Shown piece by piece: positions 36,542 to 44,714 of a stretch of 64,000 nucleotides of DNA. This DNA comes from Lewinellaceae bacterium (GTDB lineage Bacteria; Bacteroidota; Bacteroidia; Chitinophagales; Saprospiraceae), in contig JACJYQ010000009.1 in assembly GCA_020636025.1 (NCBI GenBank), positions 124,001 through 188,000 on the forward strand. The letters are read 5' to 3'. The position numbers and the translations under genes were made by a program. The notes under the pieces were generated by a model. That model did not search any database. It had not been told where the DNA came from and saw only the letters and a program-made list of their open reading frames with translations. The number at the start of each line of letters is the position of its first letter. The first letter of the stretch is position 1.

Positions 36542-36603
36542 ACAATAGTCCGGCTTTTTGAAACAATAGTCCTATATCCCGGCCAGATTGCACGGCAACT
36601 TTG
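36542..36603 (+). promoter_or_regulatory. Direct-repeat promoter P1 (LytTR-like) for the glycine-rich/secretin operon
   Basis: ACAATAGTC at 36542-36550 and again at 36563-36571 (period 21), then 24 bases, then CAACTTTG at 36596-36603 as -7 element. Both repeats are perfect, and the gene starts 28 bases later. Same geometry as ten other sites in the window. Confidence 0.85.
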
Positions 36604-36631
36604 CACCATCAATTCACAAGAACATATTATC

Positions 36632-37648
36632 ATGTTAAGAAGAGCGTGCATTTCAGGACTATTGTTTGTACTGTTTTCGATTTCACTCAGTACCGTTGCG
36701 ATTTCGCAAACAACATTATTATTGGACAGTCAACCCCAGTTGGTGTTATCCGGGGATGAACAGTTTCAAGATTTCATTATACCTAAAAATGATTCTCTCA
36801 ACCAGTTAATCCTGGAAGCTAAAGGTGCTGACGGGGGCTGGATTGAATACACCTATAAAGATCGCTTCAATGCGATTCGCACGCAACGCGTACAGGCAGG
36901 TGAAGGTGCAACGGTTAGTGCCGTTTATTCCATCGGCACAGGACTGGGCGAAATTCCACCTTTATCCACATTACGTATGCTGGTAGGAAAGCGTGGTGAA
37001 TGGTCAAAGCACGACTTACTCACACCTGGTCAATACGGCGGCGGCGGCGGCGGCGGCACAGCAATTCTGATTTCCAAAGATCGCGGTACTTCCTGGCAGA
37101 TACTTATGGTCGCCGGTGGTGGTGGTGGCGCAGGAGTTCAGTTCATGAACGGCCAACTGACTAATCGTCCCGGAATCCCTGCTTCAGATGAGGAGTACGG
37201 CTCAGCTGGTGACACACAAAACCCTACGGCAACTCCCGGAAAACGCGGATATGGTGGCGGATCGGTAAATATGAGCGGCGGTGGTGGCGGCGCCTATAGC
37301 GATGGTGAGCACTTGAGCGGCGTACTATACTATGGTAATGCAGGCTGGAAAGATGCCAAGCTTGCATCAGAGCCCTTGGGTGGACTGGGTGGTATCCAGG
37401 AAAAGACGCGAAAAGGCGGCTGGGGATTTGGCGGTGGTGGCTCGGGCGATCTCGGTGGCGGCGGCGGCGGCGGCTATTCCGGTGGCGGTGCAGCGCAGCC
37501 AGGGAATGGCGGTGGCGGTGGCGGCAGCTATCTCAATCAGATAGCTTTCCGTCCAATGACTTCCAGTAAACAACAAAACGATTATACAAAAAACCCCGGA
37601 GACGGATACATACGCTACATGCTGATGAAAAAAAATCAAAACAGGTAA
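36632..37648 (+). CDS. Secreted glycine-rich protein (ALK/LTK-type domain) without lectin part
   Basis: A 338-residue protein with a signal peptide (1-26, ending AISQ), a beta-rich front domain (LILEAKGADGGWIEYTYKD, RVQAGEGATVSAVYSIGTG, LRMLVGKRGEW) and a glycine-rich part from about 125: YGGGGGGGTAILI, WQILMVAGGGGGAG, GWGFGGGGSGDLGGG, GGGGGYSGG, GGGGGGSYLNQ. The order matches the front of the ricin-lectin array proteins, but no QxW domain follows. It leads an operon with a secretin (21-base gap) and a lipoprotein, under promoter P1. It may be the smallest structural unit of the system. Confidence 0.85.
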   Translation: MLRRACISGLLFVLFSISLSTVAISQTTLLLDSQPQLVLSGDEQFQDFIIPKNDSLNQLILEAKGADGGWIEYTYKDRFNAIRTQRVQAGEGATVSAVYSIGTGLGEIPPLSTLRMLVGKRGEWSKHDLLTPGQYGGGGGGGTAILISKDRGTSWQILMVAGGGGGAGVQFMNGQLTNRPGIPASDEEYGSAGDTQNPTATPGKRGYGGGSVNMSGGGGGAYSDGEHLSGVLYYGNAGWKDAKLASEPLGGLGGIQEKTRKGGWGFGGGGSGDLGGGGGGGYSGGGAAQPGNGGGGGGSYLNQIAFRPMTSSKQQNDYTKNPGDGYIRYMLMKKNQNR

Positions 37649-37669
37649 GCTGTTATAATTTAATTATCA

Positions 37670-38788
37670 ATGATGCTAAACATGAAAAAATTAATGATGC
37701 TGCGCTTCGGGCTTTTATGCCTGCTGTGCATGGGGATTTCGATTCCCATAAATGCCCAACGAGTCGTTCAGGACTATAAATTGAAAAACCTGATATCGAG
37801 TACCGTACTTCAACAGTTTGAGCAACTCAACTCGGATGTGACTGTTTTTGAACATAAGGAAGGAAACCGGCTAATCCTGGTTGGTGATTCGACACAGGTC
37901 GAAAATGCCATGCTCGAGTTGGAAAAGCTTGATGTGCCACAAATGATGGTTACCATTGAGTTTATGTTGGTAGAGTATTTTCACGAGCATGACTTTGACT
38001 GGGGCATTGACATTACCCAGGGAACCACAGGTAATTTCAGCAATGCCGGTTTTACACCAGGGGCCTCTAATGGAGATATATCGTTGATGTATAACGCTGT
38101 TTCAAACCTGGTTCCTAATTTTCACCTGAACGTTCGGGCGCTGGTTAATGAAGACCGTGCCAAGGTCATGACAAATCCTCACATAGCGGTAGTAAGTGGA
38201 GAAAGTGCCACCTTAAGTGTTATTGATCGTCGAACCATAGTATTGGAAACAGCTACTATAAACGGGATCACTACTACACTACAGAATGTTGAGGCCGGAA
38301 TTACACTCAATGTTACTCCGATACCAACACACGACTCTCTAATCCATCTGGATGTGCAAGGCAGGGTTTCGGAATTTTTACCCTTCTCAAATGTCGGCGA
38401 ATACCTGATTGAAGAAAATGATATCAACACCAAAGTGACCATAGCAGATGGCCAGTCTTTGATCATAGGTGGACTGATTCAGGAGGAAACCAATGTGCTG
38501 GAAGGAGGAGTTCCTTTTCTGCGTAAAATACCACTGCTTGGCTTGTTGTTCAAATCAAAGAAAGAAGTCAAGAATTATGTAGAACGGGTCATGTACATAA
38601 CACCCTATTTGCATCCGATTCAGGATGAGTCGGAATATAAAAACATCCGCAAGATGACCCCTTTTGAAAATACAGTGGAAACGATCATTGAACAGGATCC
38701 ACAATTCCTGAAATATGATGCCACCCAGAAATCTATTAAACGAAACAGGAAAGCGGCCAGAAAACAGGCACGTCAGGGAAATAATTAA
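37670..38788 (+). CDS. Small secretin (outer-membrane pore protein)
   Basis: A 372-residue protein, short for a secretin (GspD is about 650). After a signal peptide (to about 30) comes an N1/NolW-like domain (VTVFEHKEGNRLILVGDSTQVENAMLELEKLDVP), then the secretin core: MVTIEFMLVEYFHEHDFDWG, NPHIAVVSGESATLSV, NVEAGITLNVTP, DGQSLIIGGLI and the signature GGVPFLRKIPLLGLLFKSKK (about 284-303). N0 and N2/N3 are missing. Alternative starts are ATGs at 37673 and 37682. No inner-membrane ATPase or pilin gene lies nearby. It may assemble with a remote machine or be an autonomous pore for the glycine-rich proteins; the latter is inference. Confidence 0.88.
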   Translation: MMLNMKKLMMLRFGLLCLLCMGISIPINAQRVVQDYKLKNLISSTVLQQFEQLNSDVTVFEHKEGNRLILVGDSTQVENAMLELEKLDVPQMMVTIEFMLVEYFHEHDFDWGIDITQGTTGNFSNAGFTPGASNGDISLMYNAVSNLVPNFHLNVRALVNEDRAKVMTNPHIAVVSGESATLSVIDRRTIVLETATINGITTTLQNVEAGITLNVTPIPTHDSLIHLDVQGRVSEFLPFSNVGEYLIEENDINTKVTIADGQSLIIGGLIQEETNVLEGGVPFLRKIPLLGLLFKSKKEVKNYVERVMYITPYLHPIQDESEYKNIRKMTPFENTVETIIEQDPQFLKYDATQKSIKRNRKAARKQARQGNN

Positions 38789-38818
38789 TGCTTTCCTCAC
38801 CATCAAAGCTTTACAGAA

Positions 38819-39511
38819 ATGCGAAACATAATTTTTAGAACTATCATTGGAGCTTTGCTCATGCTTGGTTATGGCTGTGACGACATGGTTATATTTCCAT
38901 CGAAAGGTTCAATAAGAGGAACTATTACGGATAATAATGGAACTCCTTTGTCGGGTGTCACAGTTTCCATTACCTATAATCAGCCTGCCCAGTCACCCGG
39001 TGAACCAGTATTTCCACAGACTAAAACCGTACAAACGGATGATAACGGGTACTACATGGCAAGGGATCTGTGGGACGAAATCCAACTTACAGTTCAGGGA
39101 ACAGGTTATGAGGTAAAAACGCTTTTCCACGACTTAAAGGATGATAATGAGCCAGAGATAAACCTGGTTCTGAGCGGGAGCCCTACGGTGCTTTCCTATG
39201 CGATAAGCAAACCCATTTTGCGCCTTGATACTATAGATGCTGTCGTTTTTGATGTAGAGGTAAGGGATGCTTACAACGAATCTGTTGCACCCATTCAATG
39301 TAATGTAAGGTTGCTGGATGATAATTTGACTACAATAGCCGTTTACAGTGCCGACCTGAAAAGTCAGGGGCTTGAACACTATCTGTTCACCGGACAGATC
39401 CTTTCCGAGAACTTTCTCGATACAGGCACTTTCTTCCTGGAAGTTGAAGTGCTAGATCCGGATTTACATACGCATCGACTTAGCACTGGGCTTACCTTAA
39501 CAGTGGAATAA
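38819..39511 (+). CDS. Lipoprotein with carboxypeptidase-like regulatory domain
   Basis: A 230-residue lipoprotein (MLGYGC, Cys20) with a carboxypeptidase regulatory-like domain at about 30-115 (GSIRGTITDNNGTPLSGVTVS, DDNGYYMARDL), then a second beta domain without known motifs. It is third in the operon, 30 bases after the secretin gene, and could act as a pilotin-like or accessory lipoprotein for the secretin; that is inference. The operon ends at the hairpin at 39551-39587. Confidence 0.75.
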   Translation: MRNIIFRTIIGALLMLGYGCDDMVIFPSKGSIRGTITDNNGTPLSGVTVSITYNQPAQSPGEPVFPQTKTVQTDDNGYYMARDLWDEIQLTVQGTGYEVKTLFHDLKDDNEPEINLVLSGSPTVLSYAISKPILRLDTIDAVVFDVEVRDAYNESVAPIQCNVRLLDDNLTTIAVYSADLKSQGLEHYLFTGQILSENFLDTGTFFLEVEVLDPDLHTHRLSTGLTLTVE

Positions 39512-39550
39512 GTTTATAGAATTTAATTCAAGAATAGCATCATTGATTTA

Positions 39551-39587
39551 GGCGAGGGGAAGTCTGGCAACAGGTCTTTCCCTTGCC
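39551..39587 (+). terminator. Probable terminator of the glycine-rich/secretin operon
   Basis: GGCGAGGGGAA pairs imperfectly with TTCCCTTGCC and is followed by TTTTGGTGTTTTT. Confidence 0.65.
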
Positions 39588-39761
39588 TTTTGGTGTTTTT
39601 GTAATGCATTAATAATTCCCGAAAATTCCTGAAGATCTCCTTATAGGTGACCCTAATTCTTAATAATAAAGTTCTCCATTCCATTCTTTAGTCTATAAGG
39701 ACAACTTTTGGTGGCTCCGTAATGCTCCTATTCGCATACCGTGTAAATACTAATAAACCCA

Positions 39762-39825
39762 AGTTGTAATCTAATAAGGTGTAGATCCGCCGCAGGCGCG
39801 AGAGACACCTTATTAGATCACAACT
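39762..39825. repeat. Palindrome with 21-base arms
   Basis: AGTTGTAATCTAATAAGGTG (39762 onward) pairs with its inverse ending ACAACT at 39825, one mismatch, 22-base loop. Confidence 0.75.
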
Positions 39826-39885
39826 GAGTTCATTAATTGTATGCAATCCTGACTTAAACTGGACTGGTTGTAATTTTCGTCAAGA

Positions 39886-39935
39886 AAGGTGCGGAGCACC
39901 GAAATAATGTTTTCCGTTTCGGTGCGCTGCACCTT
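39886..39935. repeat. Palindrome GGTGCGGAGCACCGAAA
   Basis: AAGGTGCGGAGCACCGAAA (39886-39904) and TTTCGGTGCGCTGCACCTT (39917-39935): 19-base arms with two mismatches and a 12-base loop. Each arm also holds a small GGTGC..GCACC palindrome, so a REP-like cruciform is possible. Confidence 0.7.
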
Positions 39936-40258
39936 GTTGCTTTTATTTAATTTATAAGCTAATAACGTTTCGATGCCCCGCACCAATGTTGCTTGTTCAC
40001 CGCGGTGGCTTCCTTTTGCCAAATACCACGATCAAGTTCCGAATCCTCTTGGATCGTCCCAAAAATCGGAATAACTCATGTGAATAGCGATTAGACCTTG
40101 AGTGGTCATAACATTACAATGCTCGGCATTTTTCCAGTTATAACTCAGATGGATGATCGTTAGCCGTACAATCCTAACTTTATATAGGTGTTTTTACCTT
40201 TCTGATATTAATCTTGTCTAGCTCATTAATTTTAAGATTGGTCTTCACACAAAAAATA

Positions 40259-40328
40259 CGCGGATTCCACACAGAACTTTTGTGTGGAATCCGCGCAACA
40301 AATCTGCGAAAATCTGCGAGAAATAAAA
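40259..40328 (-). terminator. Hairpin plus dispersed AAATCTGCG repeat (copy D) after the ABC binding protein gene
   Basis: Perfect 15-base stem CGCGGATTCCACACA / TGTGTGGAATCCGCG (40259-40295) with a 7-base loop, followed on the plus side by the repeat core 40295-40328. It lies downstream of the minus-strand gene ending at 40358. Confidence 0.6.
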
Positions 40329-40357
40329 ATGATGTACCTAAACTAACAATATCCTGA

Positions 40358-41515
40358 TCAAGGATCTGGCACTTCCATCGGAATCAATTCCTGTTTCAAT
40401 TGAATCTGCCCGTTTTTCACTTCAATGATGCTGACTGATTTGCGCGGTATCTGCTGACCTGGATCAAAGGTGATCAGGCCAGTTAAGCCCAGAAAACTGT
40501 TTGTACCAGCAAGCGCCAGGCGAACAACTTCGGGATTTGTGCTGCCTGCACGCTGTGCTGCTTCTGTCAGCAATATGATGGCATCATATCCCAACGCTGC
40601 AAATGCATCCGGATTTTCACCATTGTATTCAGCCATATAAGCGTTTCTGAATTCCTGTACTGCTGCTCTGGGGTTATCCGCACCCAAATACGCATGGGTA
40701 GTAAAATACACTTCGGCCAGGTCGGGATTATTAGCCCATTCGGTTTCAGAATCATAGCCGTCTCCACCAATCACAGGACAAGTAATGCCTTGTTGGCGTA
40801 ATGCGCGAACAATCGGAGCTATCCGGTCAACAATGGCTGCAGAAAGGAATACTATATCAGTGCTTGGCAGTCCATTGGCAAGCTGCCCTGTATTTGCGGG
40901 GTCATACCCTCTCACCAGGGAAACCTTTGCCCCAAGTGCTTCAAAGCGTTCCCTGAAATATTGTTGTAGTAATACTGTATAGCTATCTGTAGAATCATAC
41001 AGTATTACTGCAGTACGAGCATTGAGTGCATCATAAGCCCACTCAGCTGCCGCCGCCGCCTGAACATTATCGCCAAAGCATGCGAGATAGAGGAAATCGG
41101 GCACCTGGGCGGGCAAATGCGGCGAGGTCGCTCCAGAAGTGAGAAAGACTCTGCCAGCTGATTTTGCTGAAGGGGCGGCAGCGAGAACCATATCGGTATC
41201 AGAGAATCCGGTAAACGCCACAACATCCTGTGCTTCCTGTAATATTTCTGCTACCCGTTGCCGAATGACTGCCGTATCAGTTTGTCCATCCTTTACCAAC
41301 AACTCAACTGTATTACCTAGCACCCCCCCGGATTCATTCAGTTCTTTTACAGCAAGCAAGGCACCTTTGGAAGATGGAATATCCAGGTCGCTTTGCGTAC
41401 CAGTCAGATTATAAATGGCTCCGAACCGGATAGTCTTATTTTCTTTGTCTTTGCAGATGCTGAAACTGAATCCTGCTAAAAAAAGGAGGGAAAGAAGTAA
41501 ATGTGTAGGTTTCAT
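40358..41515 (-). CDS. ABC transporter substrate-binding lipoprotein (Leu/Ile/Val type)
   Basis: A 385-residue periplasmic binding protein of the type I fold (Peripla_BP_6): FGAIYNLTGTQSDLDIPSSK, VAFTGFSDTDMVLAAAPSA, VPDFLYLACFGDNVQAAAAA, ALGYDAIILLTEAAQRA. The signal ends in FSFSICK, a poor lipobox that would acylate Cys21. It has no permease or ATPase gene near, so it may serve a remote transporter or be a sensor. It lies 165 bases downstream of the cupin gene; the hairpin between them argues for separate transcripts. Confidence 0.88.
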   Translation of the reverse strand: MKPTHLLLSLLFLAGFSFSICKDKENKTIRFGAIYNLTGTQSDLDIPSSKGALLAVKELNESGGVLGNTVELLVKDGQTDTAVIRQRVAEILQEAQDVVAFTGFSDTDMVLAAAPSAKSAGRVFLTSGATSPHLPAQVPDFLYLACFGDNVQAAAAAEWAYDALNARTAVILYDSTDSYTVLLQQYFRERFEALGAKVSLVRGYDPANTGQLANGLPSTDIVFLSAAIVDRIAPIVRALRQQGITCPVIGGDGYDSETEWANNPDLAEVYFTTHAYLGADNPRAAVQEFRNAYMAEYNGENPDAFAALGYDAIILLTEAAQRAGSTNPEVVRLALAGTNSFLGLTGLITFDPGQQIPRKSVSIIEVKNGQIQLKQELIPMEVPDP

Positions 41516-41601
41516 AATATTGTATGTTTATTACCTGAATTCCGATTTGAATCTGGTGAAATCCTGCCAGTGAGGGATAGACGGTTAAATCTAGATGTTT
41601 G

Positions 41602-41684
41602 TTGAACAACAGCAAGCGATTACCTCTCATCTTGGAACAAGATCCAACAACTGAGATGATTATCGCCTGTCAAATGTTGTTCAA
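41602..41684 (-). terminator. Inverted repeat at the end of the cupin gene
   Basis: TTGAACAACA (41602-41611) and TGTTGTTCAA (41675-41684) pair perfectly, with partial inner pairing. The outer arm overlaps the cupin stop codon. Terminator function is tentative. Confidence 0.4.
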
Positions 41685-42151
41685 TCAAATGCAAATTGCT
41701 TTTTTGATGTGCTCATCATCATCTGTATTTTATTGTCAAGTTGAATGCAAATAAAGATCCCTTCGCCTGACAATGGACGTGCATTGTGTTCGGTGCCGGC
41801 GGGGATGAAAATCGTAGCCGGAGCGTTTATTTTTTGTTTTTCCCCTTCGAGTTCGATTTCATATTCCATATCTGACCCTAGTGGGAGCAGTATGTTGAAC
41901 TCGTCAAAATCGTGGGTGTGGGGTACAGCGAAATCCGTAGGCGCTTCAAAGTAGTCTTTGGTAAGCACATGACAGGCTACGTGAAACCCTTCTCCATCAA
42001 AATCGCGATTGCTCATCAGGGCATATCGAAGGATGCCATTTACGTCGATGTGATTGGGGATCATACCAAAGGGCTCAAACTTCCCATTGGTGACAAGACT
42101 ATTCATAACTGTATTTTCACGTGGAGAACTCATGGCTGTGATATTTTGCAT
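41681..42151 (-). CDS. Cupin-domain protein
   Basis: A 156-residue cytoplasmic single cupin: motif 1 PHTHDFDEFNILLPLG and motif 2 PAGTEHNARPL supply the three-His metal site, with a glutamate in the first motif. The ligand is unknown. It has its own promoter of the shared direct-repeat type (P2) with a start codon about 24 bases after the predicted transcription start, so it is co-regulated with the lectin array. It may be a small enzyme or sensor of the system. Confidence 0.82.
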   Translation of the reverse strand: MQNITAMSSPRENTVMNSLVTNGKFEPFGMIPNHIDVNGILRYALMSNRDFDGEGFHVACHVLTKDYFEAPTDFAVPHTHDFDEFNILLPLGSDMEYEIELEGEKQKINAPATIFIPAGTEHNARPLSGEGIFICIQLDNKIQMMMSTSKKQFAFD

Positions 42152-42181
42152 TTTAGTAAAACTCTATTGTTTTATCTAATA

Positions 42182-42243
42182 CAAAGGTGCAGGCTAGACC
42201 CACGTTAAAATTTGACTATTGTCTTGAATTCTTGGACTATTGT
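42182..42243 (-). promoter_or_regulatory. Direct-repeat promoter P2 (LytTR-like) for the cupin gene
   Basis: On the minus strand: ACAATAGTC (42243-42235), 12 bases including GAATTC, ACAATAGTC (42222-42214), 24 bases, CACCTTTG (42189-42182). Both repeats are perfect. Confidence 0.85.
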
Positions 42244-42321
42244 TTTGCATTCAAGATCGTGAATGAGAAATATGAGCCATGCCGAACTTTTCCACCGCAA
42301 TTGTTTAATTCACAGTTTATG

Positions 42322-43089
42322 TCATTGAGAATTGTGTGCCAGGTCAAGTGTATATCGACCTACAGTTAGCGGTTCGATCGCGAGGTTTCCAAGGGAATCA
42401 GCGAGCATTAGATGTTCAGAATTTTGTAACCAATCATCTATGTTAGCGGAAGGATGAATAAATCCGAGTGACAACACTTCGAATAAGTCGGGGTTCAGCA
42501 TGAAATAACTGCGTTGCTTAAACCCTGAGTTTTCAATAACTTCAGTAAAGTCGTTTGTAACTATACCAACGGCAATATCATAGGTGCCCTGTGTGTAAAA
42601 GCCATTGTAAACCACTACTTTATCGCCGGGTTCCGGGAGGTGTTCCGGCGTATTGTCTGCCAACAAATGGGTGTTGTGGACCAGTTCGGTGGTATATTCT
42701 TCTACGACAAGTGGTTCGCGATACAAAGGATATAGTCGCTGCAGCACTGCATCCCGCTCATCACTATTCAGCCATTCCGTGGGACTGCTGCCGGGTTGGA
42801 AGAATGAAACCACATATACTTCTGCACTATCCGGATTGCTCATAAAATAGGTGCGCCTGGTCTGGCCGGAGTTTTTTATTGCCGCGCTGAAGTCCTCTAC
42901 AACAATGCGCTTGCCTTCTTCATAGTCGGCTATATTAAACCTGTGGGTAAAAGTAATTACCAGATGGCCTTCCTCCGGCAGATATGAATTGACGCTCTCT
43001 TTGTCCTTTTTACAAGCAGAGAAAAGGGACAAAACCAGTAAGGCAAAGAAAGGCAGGACCAATCGTCCTGAATTTTTATGAAGATTCAT
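42322..43089 (-). CDS. Lipoprotein with two tandem ABM-like domains
   Basis: The ATG at 43089 (MNLHKNSGRLVLPFFALLVL) gives 255 residues and a lipobox FSACK. Two copies of a domain of about 100 residues follow: one with RIVVEDFSAAIKNSGQTRRTYFMSNPDSAEVYVVSFF, one with GIVTNDFTEVIENSGFKQRSYFMLNPDLFEVLSLGF. The strand-helix-strand pattern resembles antibiotic biosynthesis monooxygenase-like (ABM) barrels, which normally pair as dimers; here two domains are fused. It is last in an operon (P3) with the delta-60 and the small lipoprotein genes. Confidence 0.75.
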   Translation of the reverse strand: MNLHKNSGRLVLPFFALLVLSLFSACKKDKESVNSYLPEEGHLVITFTHRFNIADYEEGKRIVVEDFSAAIKNSGQTRRTYFMSNPDSAEVYVVSFFQPGSSPTEWLNSDERDAVLQRLYPLYREPLVVEEYTTELVHNTHLLADNTPEHLPEPGDKVVVYNGFYTQGTYDIAVGIVTNDFTEVIENSGFKQRSYFMLNPDLFEVLSLGFIHPSANIDDWLQNSEHLMLADSLGNLAIEPLTVGRYTLDLAHNSQ

Positions 43090-43125
43090 TGTTTTGAGTT
43101 TTATCAATATGTACCGTTAATATTT

Positions 43126-44703
43126 TTATTTCACAACCTTTATACAAACCTGACCCTTTGGCGAGCTTATCAGAATCAGATATAAGCCAGATGGTAGTGA
43201 ATCGGGAAGCATGATTGTTTGTTGATTGCTGCCGGCAGCCTGGATTTGGTCCTGGACAAATACCTTGATGGGTTTGCCGGCAATATCCAATAGGCGAATA
43301 GAGATAAGCTGGTCTTCTTTCAGATCATAGCGCAACACCGCATGGTCGACAACTGGATTCGGGTACACAAATATCTCCTGTGCAGGGTTTTCAAAGCTTA
43401 AGGTCCCTACCTGTAGGTCGTTGAGGTATTTCACCAGTACAAAGTCGCTAACGGTATTGCCACCCGGACGACCATAACCGGCCATAATCAGATTTCCATC
43501 AGGGGTGGTGGCCATTGAATTAATGTAACTTTCAGTGCCAATAACCTGTTGCTTTACAAATCCATTTTCCCCAAACGTGGAATCTATACTCCCGTCCGGA
43601 TTAATTCTTCCCACAAAAAATTCAGGAGCCGGACCGCTGTATCCTCCTATCACGATCTTGCCGTCGGGTGTAATCAATCCGGATTTTAAATCTATGCATT
43701 CGATCGCCTGATCGAGAATCAGCCTTCCAGTGTCGTTAAAAGTACTGTCCGGTGTGCCATTTGAAAGGTACCTGGCCACTCCGAAATATTGATCACCCCC
43801 CAGCGCGCTGAATACAACGACAATCCTTCCATCGTTCTGCAGGCCTGTCCACTGGAATTTCCAGGAGATGTTACTGCCTGAGTCCACTACTATGCCACCT
43901 GATCCAAAGTCTGTATCTAATGTACCGTCCGGATGATACCGGACGAGGTAGGATTTGGGAAAGGATCCATCCACTGAGTATCCACAAGCCAATAACTTTC
44001 CATCGGCCTGGACGGCCAGACTGGTTATTTCATCATCGACTGGCTCTATTTGGGTGAACACCTTTCCCAGAATGCCAAAAGTAGTATCCAGGGATCCATC
44101 GCTGTTTAAGCGGGTAAGTGCAAACCCATATTTTTCCTGATCATTTGGATTATAGCCTCCACCTCCGGTCACGATCTTGCCATCGGCTTGCAGTGCAATA
44201 GCATTAGCCAAATCATCGTCATTAAAAAAATCTGTAAATGCGATCCCATTAGTGCCAAAAGATTGGTCCAAAGAACCATCAGGCAAGAAGCGGGCTGTCA
44301 GAAAATCACCTTCATTGCCATGCCCGGTCGCGACGATCCTTTGATTCTCGTCCAGCGCTGCTGCGTAGAATGCTGAATTGACGTTTCCATAGTTGGCAAT
44401 AACGGCACCGTCTGTGCCAAAATCAGGGTCATAGCTTCCATCTTCCAACAACCGTATCAAGACAATTTGGGACTTTCCGGGGAAAGTTTTTGAGTTGCCC
44501 ACAGCCACCACCTTGTTATCAGGCTGAACTAGAACTGAAGTTACCATATCTGAACCGCCCGAATTGAAATCGGCCACGACAACTCCATTATTTCCAAAAG
44601 TAGAATCGATCCTGCCTGCCTGGGCAAAAAGCCCGACAGTCAGAAGGAGCAGGATACTGGTCAGAAAGGCGATAATATTATTTTGCGTGTATGGATTTTT
44701 CAT
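43126..44703 (-). CDS. Delta-60 repeat protein with T9SS sorting domain
   Basis: A 525-residue protein with a signal peptide (1-28) and seven delta-60 repeats of the type DSTFGNNGVVVADF, DPDFGTDGAVIANY, DQSFGTNGIAFTDF, DTTFGILGKVF, DTDFGSGGIVV, DSTFNDTGRLIL and DSTFGENGFVKQ, each followed by QxDGKIVxxG. It is probably a beta-propeller. The last 85 residues are a sorting domain (IFVYPNPVVDHAVLRYDL, LPSGLYLILI), so export is by T9SS. It follows the small lipoprotein by 12 bases and is under P3. Confidence 0.9.
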   Translation of the reverse strand: MKNPYTQNNIIAFLTSILLLLTVGLFAQAGRIDSTFGNNGVVVADFNSGGSDMVTSVLVQPDNKVVAVGNSKTFPGKSQIVLIRLLEDGSYDPDFGTDGAVIANYGNVNSAFYAAALDENQRIVATGHGNEGDFLTARFLPDGSLDQSFGTNGIAFTDFFNDDDLANAIALQADGKIVTGGGGYNPNDQEKYGFALTRLNSDGSLDTTFGILGKVFTQIEPVDDEITSLAVQADGKLLACGYSVDGSFPKSYLVRYHPDGTLDTDFGSGGIVVDSGSNISWKFQWTGLQNDGRIVVVFSALGGDQYFGVARYLSNGTPDSTFNDTGRLILDQAIECIDLKSGLITPDGKIVIGGYSGPAPEFFVGRINPDGSIDSTFGENGFVKQQVIGTESYINSMATTPDGNLIMAGYGRPGGNTVSDFVLVKYLNDLQVGTLSFENPAQEIFVYPNPVVDHAVLRYDLKEDQLISIRLLDIAGKPIKVFVQDQIQAAGSNQQTIMLPDSLPSGLYLILISSPKGQVCIKVVK

Positions 44704-44714
44704 TATTTGATTTT

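Larger units (their letters stand above)
39588..40357. other. Gene-poor stretch between the secretin operon and an ABC binding protein
   Basis: About 770 bases without a convincing gene. It holds two palindromic elements (39762-39825 and 39886-39935) and a hairpin with an AAATCTGCG repeat (40259-40328). The 69-codon minus-strand frame 39813-40022 is largely made by the palindromes. The remainder (40022-40250) shows nothing recognisable. Confidence 0.6.

Noticed and set aside
36620..39511. Complete type II secretion or type IV pilus locus around the secretin
   Set aside because: No ATPase, inner-membrane platform, prepilin peptidase or pilin gene is present in the flanking genes.
39813..40022. 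69-codon minus-strand frame between the secretin operon and the ABC binding protein
   Set aside because: Much of it is the translation of two palindromic elements, and its composition is not protein-like elsewhere.
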